A DNA stretch of 50,133 nucleotides from Branchiostoma floridae (Eukaryota > Chordata > Leptocardii > Amphioxiformes > Branchiostomatidae). Made by a program: the position numbers and the translations under genes. Each line of letters starts with the position of its first letter. The stretch's first letter is position 1. This document shows positions 43,801 through 47,265 of this stretch, piece by piece. The stretch covers positions 15,651,569 through 15,701,701 of the forward strand of contig NC_049986.1 in the NCBI RefSeq assembly GCF_000003815.2. Reading direction: 5' to 3'. The notes below the pieces were generated by a model. It saw only the letters and a program-made list of their open reading frames with translations, had not been told where the DNA came from and did not search any database.

Positions 43801-44899
43801 CGATGAAAACATGAGCCTGTTATAAAATCAGTGGCATTACTTTTTGAATCGCCCTCGTATATACTTTTATAGACATGCAGGGGGCTTGACGCCATTTTCA
43901 TACGTATGTATGGTTTCAACCAATCGTGGGCCGCCCCGTCTACAAGTTAAACTTTCAAAAATCAAACGCCATGCATTGATGGAAAGTTGGCAGCAAAATA
44001 GGAAAACAATTTTGAGTATCACTGTATCACAGAACAGTTGGCACGTTATAAAATCTTGTCGCCCGTCGTGCCATGAACGAAAAACGATATCAGTATACGA
44101 TAAGTGCATGATGGGTGAAGTACTTATGATCTGATGACAAGGTCAGGGGATGTGTCAAAGGTCAGGTTTCCATGGTTACGGCGCCATGATGAACTTCAGT
44201 CGAACCAAAACAGCCAAGGATTATTAATAGTACATCGTTTGAGTCTCTGATGTATTTTGCAAAAATGTGCTTCTATTGCATATGTATAAATGGCGATGAA
44301 CATAATGTTAGTGATTGGAGAACATATAAGAATGCAGTACTCTTAAATAATTGTTTTAAATGTATGCTGGTCTACTTTACAACGGTACATAGCTACAACA
44401 TTCAAAAATCGAGAGCTGGCATAGCCTTTTTGATGGTTCATGGGTACTTGTAGTTAGTATTACACAACCTCACTCGGCAGGGCTAGGACCCTGTTATCGT
44501 TGGAAAGGCTGCTAAAGTGTGATTTAGTCAGGCTAGAGCGTTAGCGACATCTACATCTCTTCGATACTGGGCGATGCCTCCGCTGGACATTACGAGGGAG
44601 GGGCTTTGCCCAGCACCTTCCGTCATACATTCATTCATTCTATCCTATCTGCTATCCAAATAGCGAGAAGCTGGTGCAAGGGCTACTACTGCCCGAGAAA
44701 GAGAGGCCGAGTGAACTGCGTGCACAGCCGGAAGGAGTGTAGAGCCATCCGGAGGACGTGGCGGCAATGGCAGAAGGAGCAGCGGTCCGTCAGGATGAGC
44801 TCCCTCCACGCGCCCTCCCCCTCACCACCAACGGAGCAGGGGGCGGAGGAGTGTACCGAGGACATGATAGAGAGGTTGAAGATCTTCTCCGTGGAGTAA
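14953..44899 (+). CDS. Secreted CAP-domain protein with LDLa-like module (9 exons)
   Basis: Join of 14953-15034, 16968-17071, 21486-21641, 22096-22191, 40218-40318, 40612-40715, 41063-41238, 41990-42098 and 44664-44899. Every intron is GT-AG, phases agree at each junction, and the total is 1164 nt, 387 codons plus stop. Product order: signal peptide (about residues 1-20); CAP/SCP domain (about 28-215) with DAHNRYRS, LGQNMG, YTQMVWADTTKLGCG and CYYSPGGNF signatures; a hinge with PCSGC...C...LC; a basic linker (RKRKALRRIPKKQ); an LDLa-like module ending DGSDEVDC; and a basic C-terminal segment with four cysteines. CAP proteins are secreted cysteine-rich proteins. Three of the four usual CAP-cavity residues (two His, one Glu) look substituted, so a non-catalytic binding role is inferred. 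Vertebrate relatives would be in the PI16/CRISPLD/R3HDML group, but orthology is not established. Confidence 0.85.
15049..15348. mobile_element. MITE with ~50-bp TIRs carrying another element inside
   Basis: The left arm (ggttcacacatgcgtataca, ttcaagtc, gaggtccgtgtgga) is inverted at the right (tccatacggacctcatac, gacttgaa, caagtgtgaacc). The interior begins tagcctctaccagg and contains 'cggccagctaactccgctgg', features of the TAGTCTCTACC family, so one MITE seems nested in another. It sits in intron 1 of the CAP gene, 15 bp from the exon-1 donor. Related arms recur at 41283-41340 and 41440-41510. Confidence 0.6.
15349..16967. other. CAP intron 1, remainder
   Basis: Includes the 15558-15743 gap. 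No further gene or clear repeat is seen. Confidence 0.5.
15558..15743. other. Assembly gap (186 N)
   Basis: Run of N inside intron 1 of the CAP gene. Confidence 0.99.
16968..17071 (+). CDS. CAP gene exon 2: start of CAP domain
   Basis: Follows acceptor TGTGTAG and ends before GTAGGT. Encodes NQRGLSPAQIQTILDAHNRY and RSYVYPAAANMKKM; the Q..IL.AHN.YR pattern is the first helix of CAP domains. It enters in phase 1 and leaves in phase 0. Confidence 0.85.
17153..17161. repeat. 9-bp target-site duplication, left copy
   Basis: CATATTCAG, repeated exactly at 17434-17442 across the MITE. Confidence 0.8.
17162..17433. mobile_element. MITE with perfect 9-bp target duplication and internal 93-bp duplication
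   Basis: Termini TAGTCTCCAAGCAGACCC and GGGTCTGCTTGGAGACTA are exact inverted repeats that extend to about 36 bp. The flanks CATATTCAG at 17153-17161 and 17434-17442 are identical, a 9-bp target duplication. The left 93 bp are tandemly duplicated (17162-17254 and 17255-17347, copies essentially identical), so the element has two left ends. Nonautonomous, in intron 2 of the CAP gene. A 9-bp duplication is usual for Mutator-like transposases; assignment by that criterion alone is tentative. Confidence 0.8.
17868..17925 (-). ncRNA. Possible tRNA-derived SINE promoter
   Basis: On the minus strand TAGCGTAATGGTGC resembles a pol III A box and GGGTTCAAATCC, about 20 bp downstream, matches the B-box pattern GGTTCRANNCC. 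The sequence does not fold as a convincing complete tRNA, so a SINE head or tRNA relic is more likely than a gene. Weak evidence. Confidence 0.3.
17911..18229. repeat. Two-copy 158-bp tandem duplication
   Basis: CAACGCCACGTATTCACTAG starts at 17911 and again at 18069, and the copies stay highly similar to the end of each unit (aaacgtttcttactttcaa). No open frame. It lies directly upstream of the minus-strand tRNA-like boxes and may belong to the same element. Confidence 0.85.
18230..19835. other. CAP intron 2, no further feature
   Basis: Short frames on the minus strand (18321-18778, 19282-19642) have no domain signature. No clear repeats. Confidence 0.45.
19840..20783. mobile_element. piggyBac-type MITE with TTAA duplications
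   Basis: Flanked by TTAA at 19836-19839 and 20784-20787. Termini CCCTATTCAGACCGGG and CCCGGTCTGAATAGGG are exact inverses, and similarity between the arms runs past 100 bp (both contain cttttgaggcc, a 'tcctataac' block and 'gccaccaaatt'). TTAA target sites and ends starting CCC are diagnostic of the piggyBac superfamily. At 944 bp with no transposase frame it is nonautonomous. Its centre carries five perfect TGACGTCA octamers. Confidence 0.9.
20030..20448. promoter_or_regulatory. Cluster of five CRE octamers inside the MITE
   Basis: TGACGTCA occurs at 20030-20037, 20179-20186, 20190-20197, 20203-20210 and 20441-20448, with TGACGTAA/TGACGTTC half-site variants near 19992-20025. TGACGTCA is the established palindromic CREB/ATF site. 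Whether it binds anything here is unknown. Confidence 0.6.
21083..21400. repeat. Imperfect (TG)n microsatellite
   Basis: About 300 bp of GTGTGT with interruptions (gtttgtatg, gcgtgtg, gtacgtgtg). It generates long overlapping pseudo-frames on both strands (Cys/Val-rich, His/Thr-rich) that are not genes. It ends about 90 bp before CAP exon 3. Confidence 0.95.
21486..21641 (+). CDS. CAP gene exon 3: CAP core
   Basis: Between CTCTGTAG and GTAAGG, 52 codons, phase 0 to 0. Encodes EWDHLLSQMAQAWADGCRF, then a segment ending HPYTSGNLGQNMGMVLQNFK and PVEQ. The helix W...L...AQ.WA..C is the standard CAP scaffold. The usual GEN motif reads GQN, and the His expected shortly after the cysteine is absent. 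Confidence 0.9.
22096..22191 (+). CDS. CAP gene exon 4
   Basis: Between CAACTAG and GTAAGG, 32 codons, phase 0 to 0: LVSDWHKEGRYYIYETGECM followed by QRRPFTCDEYTQ. The W-x-x-E helix glutamate of CAP proteins is kept (DWHKE). The segment before YTQ, where CAP proteins normally have G-H, reads D-E. Confidence 0.88.
22214..22443. mobile_element. MITE immediately after exon 4
   Basis: The left arm (cccattccaccaggatggcg, atctcgctgagacc) is the inverse of the right arm (ggtcgcagcgcgattgcc, gtctggtagaatggg), about 33 bp with a few mismatches. It begins 22 bp beyond the exon-4 splice junction. Flanks look alike (gcttttatacc, atgcttttacc), but the exact duplication is not resolved. Confidence 0.65.
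23450..23612. repeat. (ATTCT)n-like microsatellite
   Basis: Repeated TTCTA/ATTCT units with interruptions. CR1/L2-type copies in this window have ATTC-rich 3' tails, so it may be a tail remnant, but no LINE body is visible next to it. Confidence 0.8.
24560..28081 (-). CDS. LINE ORF2: endonuclease and reverse transcriptase
   Basis: Intact 1173-codon frame. An AP-type endonuclease occupies about residues 10-280: WNVHG (N17), LLETW (E44), GGDFNSR (D160, N162), TVDYV (D243) and the SDH triad end (267-269). A lysine-rich linker (about 360-430) leads into a reverse transcriptase (about 560-830) with NYRGIS, CFVDFSKAFD (D659), GVRQGCNLSP and the catalytic YADD at 758-761. Near the C-terminus CQFC-x9-H-x4-C is a CCHC zinc knuckle. 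The product nicks target DNA and copies the LINE RNA there. No stops or frameshifts, so recent insertion is likely. It is antisense to the host CAP gene. Other small frames across this span are shadows. Confidence 0.95.
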   Translation of the reverse strand: MDMKAFSGGNMNFCFWNVHGLGSKLEDIDFLYDVNKFDFISLLETWTTEKTKINIPNYSSFQLHRKKSKRAKRSSGGIIFFFKEQYKAFVKKLPSKSTDLLWVQIDRKLLGLDKDLFICSVYISPSASTTHKYAENHVIEILEEEICKYSSQGFILLGGDFNSRLGNLQDFVEDDTFCDNHTNNFSNITLDRHHMDQAPPNKFGRFVADLCIQGNLKILNGRIAGDLQGKFTCHQPNGSSTVDYVICNQPLLEHILFFRVNPLTTFSDHCMLSVVLRTKSSNHPAKEKQKSGNSKPLSKRFLWNETSAQKFFQTLSQPHIIDKLNNFSLRGTKSAAHEIENYVSDLSSVLRDVGYKSLCLKINRKRPRKSKNKKWFDKSCCEMKRELKNLATLLEKNPLNSDVRGRFFKRKKEYRKLLKKKKRDFQQQIVNQLSSLREENPNAFWNLLKKLKSEKTQEPSSQITDEAWLKHFNRLDKSPISDSETSTNNSKNVPHFPSPLPPTENSFLDSLISAKELDIAISKLKNNKSSGSDMVINEMLKCGKPILQKTLLHLFNSCLQNGYFPKEWSLSHIVPIHKSGDTSVPDNYRGISIMSCLGKLFSSILNTRLVNYAEQNSLFKPQQAGFRKNYRTSDNLFVLTTLVSKYLSQNSRLYACFVDFSKAFDSVWREGLLFKLNNLGIGGNFLSTIKDMYSKTNNCIKTNSRLTETFVTNCGVRQGCNLSPTLFNLFISDIVSEFDNFSSNSPVLYNMKVPCLLYADDLVIFSESQQGLQSSLRRLEQYCKSWKLKVNLKKTKVIVFTKGGRLPKDCSFLFDNNALEIVTSYCYLGIVVSSAGTFKANSKYLYSKGLKALFGIRQSLDKADAPLSVKNKLFDTCVKPILLYGSEIWSSFKSAKFCPIETVHLKFCKHSLNVPKTASNLAVRAELGRYPIQLEASLNAIKYFIRIQKNVPAESLQADALLCQLNLDSSGTKCWASGVRKTLEECGYPFVWQDRESTDPNTSHLISAIHQRLKDIYFQNFLTNIHNDNKGLGAKNKLRTYRLLKSTYNEEQYLKITNIRHRTTIAKLRISCHRLRIESGRHNRTPLEQRVCQFCTSNMVEDEVHFTVDCDMYVNDRNTLFSYIESRFPHFRHMSSTDKFIFLMRFDKPTIAKPIQSYIFTITKKREEAELLC
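28082..28467 (-). other. ORF1-ORF2 spacer of the LINE
   Basis: A 386-bp spacer between the ORF1 stop and the ORF2 start, AT-rich and with no frame. Its length argues against translational coupling by overlap, so ORF2 would need internal entry or reinitiation (inference). Confidence 0.6.
28468..30498 (-). CDS. LINE ORF1, C-terminal part: zinc ribbon, coiled coil, SGNH esterase
   Basis: From the first Met (30495) 675 codons are open. In that numbering: a CxxC-x8-CxxC zinc-ribbon motif (C48, C51, C60, C63); a Glu/Leu/Lys-rich coiled coil (about 85-175); an SGNH/GDSL hydrolase (about 283-445) with nucleophile block GDSN (S291), GTND (338-341) and DGYH (D427, H430); and a Pro-rich tail (about 490-675). 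SGNH ORF1 proteins are known in CR1-type LINEs; they bind RNA and are thought to be esterases acting with membranes or lipids. The Met at 30495 is probably not the true start: the frame continues upstream to the hAT junction at 30506 and resumes at 32312. Two TQT tripeptides (ETQTEN, METQTT) resemble dynein light-chain binding motifs. Confidence 0.9.
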   Translation of the reverse strand, partial: YLLWFTEVFPALRKRINTKSVCAETQTENMGSEAAGSSESVIVPNPSICQTCDQPLSSDVCPLCNTVPKDFVDVNSNEINTSANHPIQDSINKLETCLINSIADRKLSEDSISQRLSALEAKPNSCKHVCDISSTVEGRRLREDIVRLEGVKCELEREVKSLQEKLEELASFVHIQSSKTPIELKSMETQTTDNQSMDQDSDRTDKLIHEVVATVATQNRFEVLDKGSKVSDHPDSDSSHMLSKQGARGVNSKANHRTHATRYEKTPPKDEGISTSQGNKDTQLDILILGDSNTKALKGDILYPNKSVRKELTYNLTEATEYIEHSMLPDPKVILVHVGTNDIRDIRDASKVSEGFRKFIQTSRDKYPQTSLVLSSILPRDAPTLHGIGDDVNSFLKVVGDETSFVHIVDNSNFANAGAIKSALFSSDGYHINRNGIRVLAANVKRTTNPLLGLGQYTGRKNQPTLNTMPSSQYRTYRDAVVGVPAVETSVPPTQHANHSRASPHTQPARDRGQRSHTGPSVTSGQDRPPTSTHALDAGREPNANVHRRPSVDNPPNISAGPTSERLGHFSSTPWNSNPPPHQGPAAPSSSKASMGHPMNPSRSPTGHWTQPPPIPSRLPGLWGPPMLNQPAGPWGFSPMNTPVLTPPRQSQPPRMTPPPWSWHPNMLWPPMFPVW
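30499..30506. repeat. 8-bp target-site duplication, left copy
   Basis: CGCCGAAC, identical to 32312-32319 on the other side of the hAT-type element. Confidence 0.9.
30507..32311. mobile_element. Nonautonomous hAT-type transposon inside LINE ORF1
   Basis: Ends CAGGGTTGTAGCCAGC (30507) and GCTGGCTACAACCCTG (to 32311) are exact inverse repeats, and CGCCGAAC is duplicated on both sides (30499-30506, 32312-32319). An 8-bp duplication with CAGGG-type ends defines the hAT superfamily. Subterminal GGACGG/CCGTCC repeats recur near both ends (for example 30526-30600, 32278). At 1805 bp without a transposase frame it must be mobilised in trans. Removing it with one duplication restores the ORF1 frame exactly, so it inserted after the LINE and little decay followed. 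Confidence 0.93.
32312..32830 (-). CDS. LINE ORF1, N-terminal part: J-domain-like plus unassigned domain
   Basis: The frame from Met 32830 reads 173 codons before entering the hAT element, where it gains about 16 foreign residues. Residues 8-78 follow the J-domain pattern: NELYSLLGVPPTATRDEIID, AYKRAVLQY, then VSRAFFVLSDASHRQIYNDSG. The HPD tripeptide that stimulates Hsp70 is missing (QYEEAS at that place). Residues about 95-170 (SQSITIYVPPNL to ITVYESTQKLLIQGS) form a second compact segment I do not recognise. After the hAT insertion the same frame resumes at 30498 (YLLWFTEVFPALRK). It could instead be a host DnaJ-like gene, but exact frame continuity, duplication evidence and position 5' of ORF1 favour the LINE. 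Confidence 0.82.
32835..32870 (-). repeat. Short tandem repeats before ORF1
   Basis: About three copies of an 11-bp unit containing CGGCTTGGGTA directly 5' of the ORF1 start on the minus strand, perhaps part of the LINE 5' untranslated region. Confidence 0.5.
33688..33755 (+). repeat. Dispersed repeat B, copy 1
   Basis: About 68 bp, from tttgggaacgataatatatt to ggggtgagaagacc, nearly identical to 34510-34577. At the second site it is continuous with repeat A; here it stands alone, which suggests a truncated copy of a composite element. Confidence 0.7.
33960..34330 (-). pseudogene. Fragment of a second LINE ORF2, frameshifted
   Basis: The minus strand encodes a C-terminal LINE signature in two frames: first LCGLSKAPKLYATTTLHALD, then, after a frame change, QLVVPKPKRETFRRSIAYRG followed by PNVWNSLP. 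The RRSIAYRGPNVWNSLP pattern is common at the ORF2 end of CR1/L2-type LINEs and differs from the end of the long copy, so this is a separate family. It is followed by decayed sequence with no intact motif. Confidence 0.7.
34411..34519 (+). repeat. Dispersed repeat A, copy 1, with TCTCGCGAGA
   Basis: Starts cggctcatgattcacttgtg and ends attgggaatca. It is repeated with about 97% identity (one 2-bp indel) at 39066-39172. It contains internal inverted pairs (gattcac/gtgaata, ttatatcac/gtgatatca) and a perfect palindrome TCTCGCGAGA at 34479-34488. Repeat B follows directly (34510-34577). Confidence 0.85.
34510..34577 (+). repeat. Dispersed repeat B, copy 2
   Basis: Matches 33688-33755 and overlaps the end of repeat A. 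Just downstream lies a small hairpin (ggcac...gtgcc, 34578-34605), then a pyrimidine-rich stretch with repeated CCAATCC(C)TTAT. Confidence 0.7.
35590..37255. repeat. Hairpin minisatellite (about 60-bp unit, later 123/124-bp dimers)
   Basis: About 24 units. A typical unit has two adjacent hairpins, CACCGT-CCN-ACGGTG and GCTGT-CCN-ACAGC, then AAATACAACATACA and a TGTACTGTAC segment. Spacing is about 60 bp at 35926-36046. From about 36600 a dimer of 123-124 bp repeats (36601, 36725, 36848, 36972, 37095). At the left edge single hairpins with other stems occur (ggttgtCCAacaacc near 35690, gattgtCCAacaatc near 35840). Unit length near a multiple of three leaves several frames open on both strands (up to 542 codons); codon content is just the repeat, so no protein is called. 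Confidence 0.9.
37330..37915. repeat. 62-bp tandem satellite
   Basis: Unit read as cagcctgacaggagctgggg, aggagagaacgccgggttag, tgccgaactgctccccgcca, gt. Exact 62-bp spacing is visible at 37561, 37623 and onward. About nine units; central ones are nearly identical and edge units diverged. The first units contain the palindrome GCTGATCAGC, later ones CAGTCAGC. It directly follows the hairpin minisatellite. Confidence 0.9.
39066..39172 (+). repeat. Dispersed repeat A, copy 2
   Basis: Same orientation as 34411-34519, with TCTCGCGAGA at 39132-39141. Here it stops at gggaatca, 8 bp before the TA-flanked MITE, and repeat B is absent. The two A copies bracket 4.5 kb that contains both satellites. 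Confidence 0.85.
39181..39574. mobile_element. TA-flanked MITE with ~55-bp TIRs
   Basis: The left arm (cacctttctcgcgcagcggc, catgttagatc, tcaatgaggcaaacagac) is inverted at the right (gtttgcctcattgaactt, tagatctatcatggccgc, cgcgtgagaaaggtc). TA dinucleotides at 39179-39180 and 39575-39576 suit a TA target duplication (Tc1/mariner-like or similar). The interior is AT-rich and noncoding. Confidence 0.8.
39577..40217. other. End of CAP intron 4
   Basis: AT-rich intron sequence up to the exon-5 acceptor; nothing else supported. Confidence 0.5.
40218..40318 (+). CDS. CAP gene exon 5: CAP signature region
   Basis: Between AACCTCAG and GTAAGG, entering in phase 0 and leaving in phase 2. Encodes MVWADTTKLGCGWTQCSDMG followed by GIPADFLVCYYSPG. 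Together with YTQ of exon 4 it forms the CAP signature YTQxVWAxTxxxGCG, then the second signature CxYxPxGN, which finishes in exon 6. Confidence 0.92.
40612..40715 (+). CDS. CAP gene exon 6: end of CAP domain and Cys-rich hinge
   Basis: Between TTTTCAG and GTAAG, phase 2 to 1. Encodes GNFQLHGRTLPPYTRGEPCS then GCASDEKCEGGTLC. The Y..G.PCS.C....C....LC spacing is the hinge seen after the CAP domain in many animal CAP proteins. Confidence 0.9.
40845..40908. repeat. (CG)n(TG)n alternating purine-pyrimidine tract
   Basis: A pure GCGCGC run passing into GTGTGT, about 130 bp after exon 6. Such tracts favour left-handed DNA and are length-variable. Confidence 0.9.
41063..41238 (+). CDS. CAP gene exon 7: basic linker
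   Basis: Between GTGTGTAG and GTAGGA, phase 1 to 0, 58 full codons. Begins VKAPPVAELAVRRPYEML and ends YYTTTRKRKALRRIPKKQ, rich in Arg/Lys with RKRK and KK dibasic sites that could be furin-like cleavage sites (inference). No cysteine. The last 51 bp are duplicated twice more downstream in the intron. Confidence 0.85.
41188..41590 (+). repeat. Triplicated exon-7 end plus intron start
   Basis: Three copies starting TACACCAC at 41188, 41344 and 41518, the first two 156 bp apart. Each has the coding end of exon 7, the donor region (caggtaggaactttttggtc in copies 1-2) and a MITE-like arm (ggtggatt.acatgtgcgtat ... cgtatggaa). Copy 3 has lost the donor (cacagatggg). Copy 2 keeps an intact donor but lacks a good acceptor, so it is best read as a pseudo-exon. 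Confidence 0.85.
41990..42098 (+). CDS. CAP gene exon 8: LDLa-like module
   Basis: Between CTACTCCAG and GTAAGT, phase 0 to 1. Encodes NVIRPFRCWDGRLTIPHHYI followed by CDGDQDCEDGSDEVDC. The calcium-cage residues of LDL-receptor class A repeats (D..DC.DGSDE) are kept. Four of the six cysteines are present; the two that normally pair as C1-C3 are both absent. Confidence 0.92.
42105..42600 (-). mobile_element. CR1/L2-type LINE, 3' fragment touching exon-8 donor
   Basis: Read antisense to the CAP gene: the ATTC tail (plus strand gaatgaataac) starts right after the donor GTAAGT, followed by 'tttattgtatgttcagtatg' and 'aagctaagtacaggtca' as in the 3' end of the long LINE. A decayed coding part (VNKIEDECNFIVYCSLHNGE) parallels the C-terminal zinc-knuckle region (NMVEDEVHFTVDC). 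It is frameshifted and 5'-truncated. Confidence 0.8.
42946..43857. mobile_element. Nonautonomous mariner-type element
   Basis: Flanked by TA (42944-42945, 43858-43859). Ends CGAGGGCGGTTCAAAAAGTA and its near-exact inverse (tactttttgaatcgccctcg). The inverted similarity extends about 85 bp, through 'taacaggctcat.ttttcatcgaat'. CGAGGG(C/T)G.TC.AAAAGTAATG ends are typical of mariner. At 912 bp there is no transposase frame with D,D34D character. Located in intron 8 of the CAP gene. Confidence 0.92.
43860..44663. other. CAP intron 8, 3' part
   Basis: No additional gene or repeat supported. Confidence 0.5.
44664..44899 (+). CDS. CAP gene exon 9: C-terminal segment and stop
   Basis: After acceptor CCAAATAG, phase 1. 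Encodes RSWCKGYYCPRKRGRVNCVH, SRKECRAIRRTWRQWQKEQR and a Ser/Pro-rich end finishing ERLKIFSVE, stop TAA at 44897-44899. It is strongly basic with four clustered cysteines (WCKGYYC, NC, EC) plus one near the end, so a small disulfide-bonded tail is likely. I do not recognise the domain. The acceptor is weak in pyrimidines but phase and total length fit exactly. Confidence 0.78.
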
Positions 44900-44935
44900 A
44901 AAAGGATTGTTTACCGAGACACTAGTAGAGTTAGA

Positions 44936-45144
44936 TACGCCAAAAAGCAGTTACTCAAGCAACTGGACATGATTTTGGAAACGGTCAGACGTTTCGAACA
45001 ACATCCGTTTTTTTTCGTCAATGACACTTGAAAACAACGGATGGTGTATTTGAAACGTCTGGCTGTTTACAAAATCATATCAAGTTGCTTGAGTAACTGC
45101 TTTTTGTCGTATTTTATTACCTTGATGTCTAACCTTCATCGACG
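44936..45144. mobile_element. Foldback insertion with 13-bp target duplication
   Basis: Arms of about 70 bp (gccaaaaagcagttactcaa, gcaactggacatgatttt, cagacgtttcgaa) are inverted with about 85-90% match (ttcgaaacgtctg-like, aaaatcatatcaagttgc, ttgagtaactgctttttg). TAGTAGAGTTAGA flanks the insertion exactly at 44923-44935 and 45145-45157. About 30 bp beyond the right arm (attaccttgatgtctaacc, ttcatcgacg) belong to the insert. It lies 36 bp after the CAP stop codon, hence in the 3' untranslated region. Confidence 0.75.
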
Positions 45145-45157
45145 TAGTAGAGTTAGA

Positions 45158-46980
45158 AAATCAGACGAGAAGCTAACCACCAGTGTGTTCATATCTGCAA
45201 ACATCATCGTCCTCATCTCCATCAAAATTATAAGGGTCAGGTTCGACTTCAAAATAGCAAAACCAGATGATTTGGCTGGAGATTTCTGTAAAGAATTATG
45301 TTACAATCACTCAAAACGTTGCCAATAGAAATAGCGTTTGTATTTATATAACGTTATTCCTCTGATCAATTCTAATGCAATGAATTCAGAATTGGTACCT
45401 TGGATGAACCTCGCCAACAGTTGGTGTACTGTATATAATGTGTCTATGCGGGGTGAGTCCAGTCTACCTTTAGATGGGTGCTTAATTACGTTCTAAGAAG
45501 CTACTCTTAATCAAGTGAAAGATTAGCAACTAGCTCAATCTGTGATAGAGCTACATTATCATCAAATACCTCCATGAATTTAGGAACAACATTATTTGTT
45601 TACATATTCTATGTGGGATTATATTTAGCGTTCAGTAAGAAATGTGAATAAATTAATCTACATTGTGTTTACGGATAGATTGTTCCCTTAATGATTCAAT
45701 CAAACAGATATCAAGAACTACGTTAAAAATAGCAATAAAACTTCTCTTCTTAGCATTTGTACTTAAAAGAAATAGAATCTATAACTTACAGACTATTCTT
45801 TTTTCTATCATACCTTTTCTGAAATAGACATATCTATTTCTTCTTTCTGTTTTAAACTTTGCACCTCTTGACATTTAGGAACTCATCGTTGGCACGATGG
45901 TAAGCGTTTGTACTATATTTAGCACAATGACTAGAAATAGCTCGTGTCTAAAAACAGATGACTGAAAATGTTGCAAAGACGTGGGGGCTATGATTCGATT
46001 AGAATCGGCAGAAATCTAATTGTTAGATCCTTTGACATGTTACAACGCGGGGTTAGAATTCTAGAGTTGCAGGTCTCTGAGTGGTAACCACTAACAGTAA
46101 AAAAGGCTGCAATGTGGAGACATAACCAACCAATGGGTGATTTGTATGACCTAAATATACTATATATGTTGCATTTCTGTAATTTCAGTTCGTTGATATA
46201 GCCTGTGTGATATCCAAAGTGAGTATAGGTGCCAAGTTTCTTTCATTCTCTCCCAAAATATTTGCAGAGGAGGAAAAAGAAGTGGCGCCTGTAATAGGTT
46301 GGGCTATCCAGGCTACATTGATATTGATATATGTGGACATACATAACACATTCACAACGTAGGATAGAAATGACACAAACGTTTAATGTTTGTAAGATTT
46401 TAGCCATGAGGTAGATCACATCATAATCATAAAAAATCTGTGCGTTCATACAACTAGACTTATTTTAAATGTCAAGACATATTGACGTGTACATTCTTGT
46501 AGATGTTACGACGTCTGTAACCAAATAAACACATTTGTTACTGCATTCTGTTGCGTGAGGGTGTTTTTTGTTGTAAGTGCTATATCTTGCTCAGTTGTAT
46601 TTTCCACTTTATAGTCTCAAATGTATTAAATCTCCATTCACAGTGACGTACAAATCTAAAAGGTAAATCATCAATGTCAAAGTGAGTGACATCGAAATAA
46701 CGAAGCAAACTTTGGCAGTAGCAAACTTTGGCAGATTATGTTGCCTTCACAGAAGGGAAAGGTGTTGTGTTTGCTTCGTTTCTTCTTCTTCTTCTTCAAA
46801 CAAATAGGGTCAATGACCTGGACCAGACGGCTGTCACCATGGTTACTGGAGGTGCAACAGACACCCTGTGGTGTTCGATTACATGTAGCATGTGGCAGGA
46901 CATAGTTGGAGGGGCTGGTCTCCATACATATGGATGTGTTTGAGTTAGAATACACAGAGCAGTAGTTTGTTAGGCTAGAC
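45158..46980. other. CAP 3' flank, noncoding
   Basis: No supported gene. A (TTC)n run lies near 46780-46798 and explains poly-Lys in the minus-strand frame there. Any downstream exons of the ParB-like gene could lie here, but none is convincing. Confidence 0.4.
45647..45652 (+). terminator. Candidate polyadenylation signal for the CAP gene
   Basis: First AATAAA in the plus strand after the stop (atgtgAATAAAttaatc), about 750 bp downstream. A second lies near 45735. Unproven. Confidence 0.35.
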
Positions 46981-47044
46981 ATATGAAGGTATTCATCATG
47001 TGTACATGTTTGCTTGCAAATGTTACATTTCTAGCTGTTATTTC

Positions 47045-47265
47045 AATGCTGCAGTCGTGGGGCGCGTTGAAACACCCATTCAGCCAGTTCTTGCATGGGA
47101 TATCACAAAGGAAGACCGGATGCTGCAGACCGACCAAGCATTCCACGAATTTGTCTTTCGGAAGGGACGTAAAACGGGGGTCCCGTGCTCGAGGAGGCGT
47201 AAATCAGCCTCATTACCCAAATATTGGGTGCCTACACCAGATATTGTTATCATTATCATTATCAA
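47045..47265. repeat. Likely dispersed element with (ATT/ATC)n end
   Basis: From 'cagtcgtggggcgcgttgaa' to 'gtgcctacaccagatattgt', ending in a (TTATCA)n-like tail. Dense, open in two frames on plus and one on minus. A simple-repeat tail after a compact body suggests a SINE or LINE end, but nothing else in the window matches it. Confidence 0.3.

Noticed and set aside
46677-46982. Downstream exon of the ParB-like gene on the minus strand
   Set aside because: The poly-Lys stretch comes from a (TTC)n repeat and no acceptor or domain supports it.
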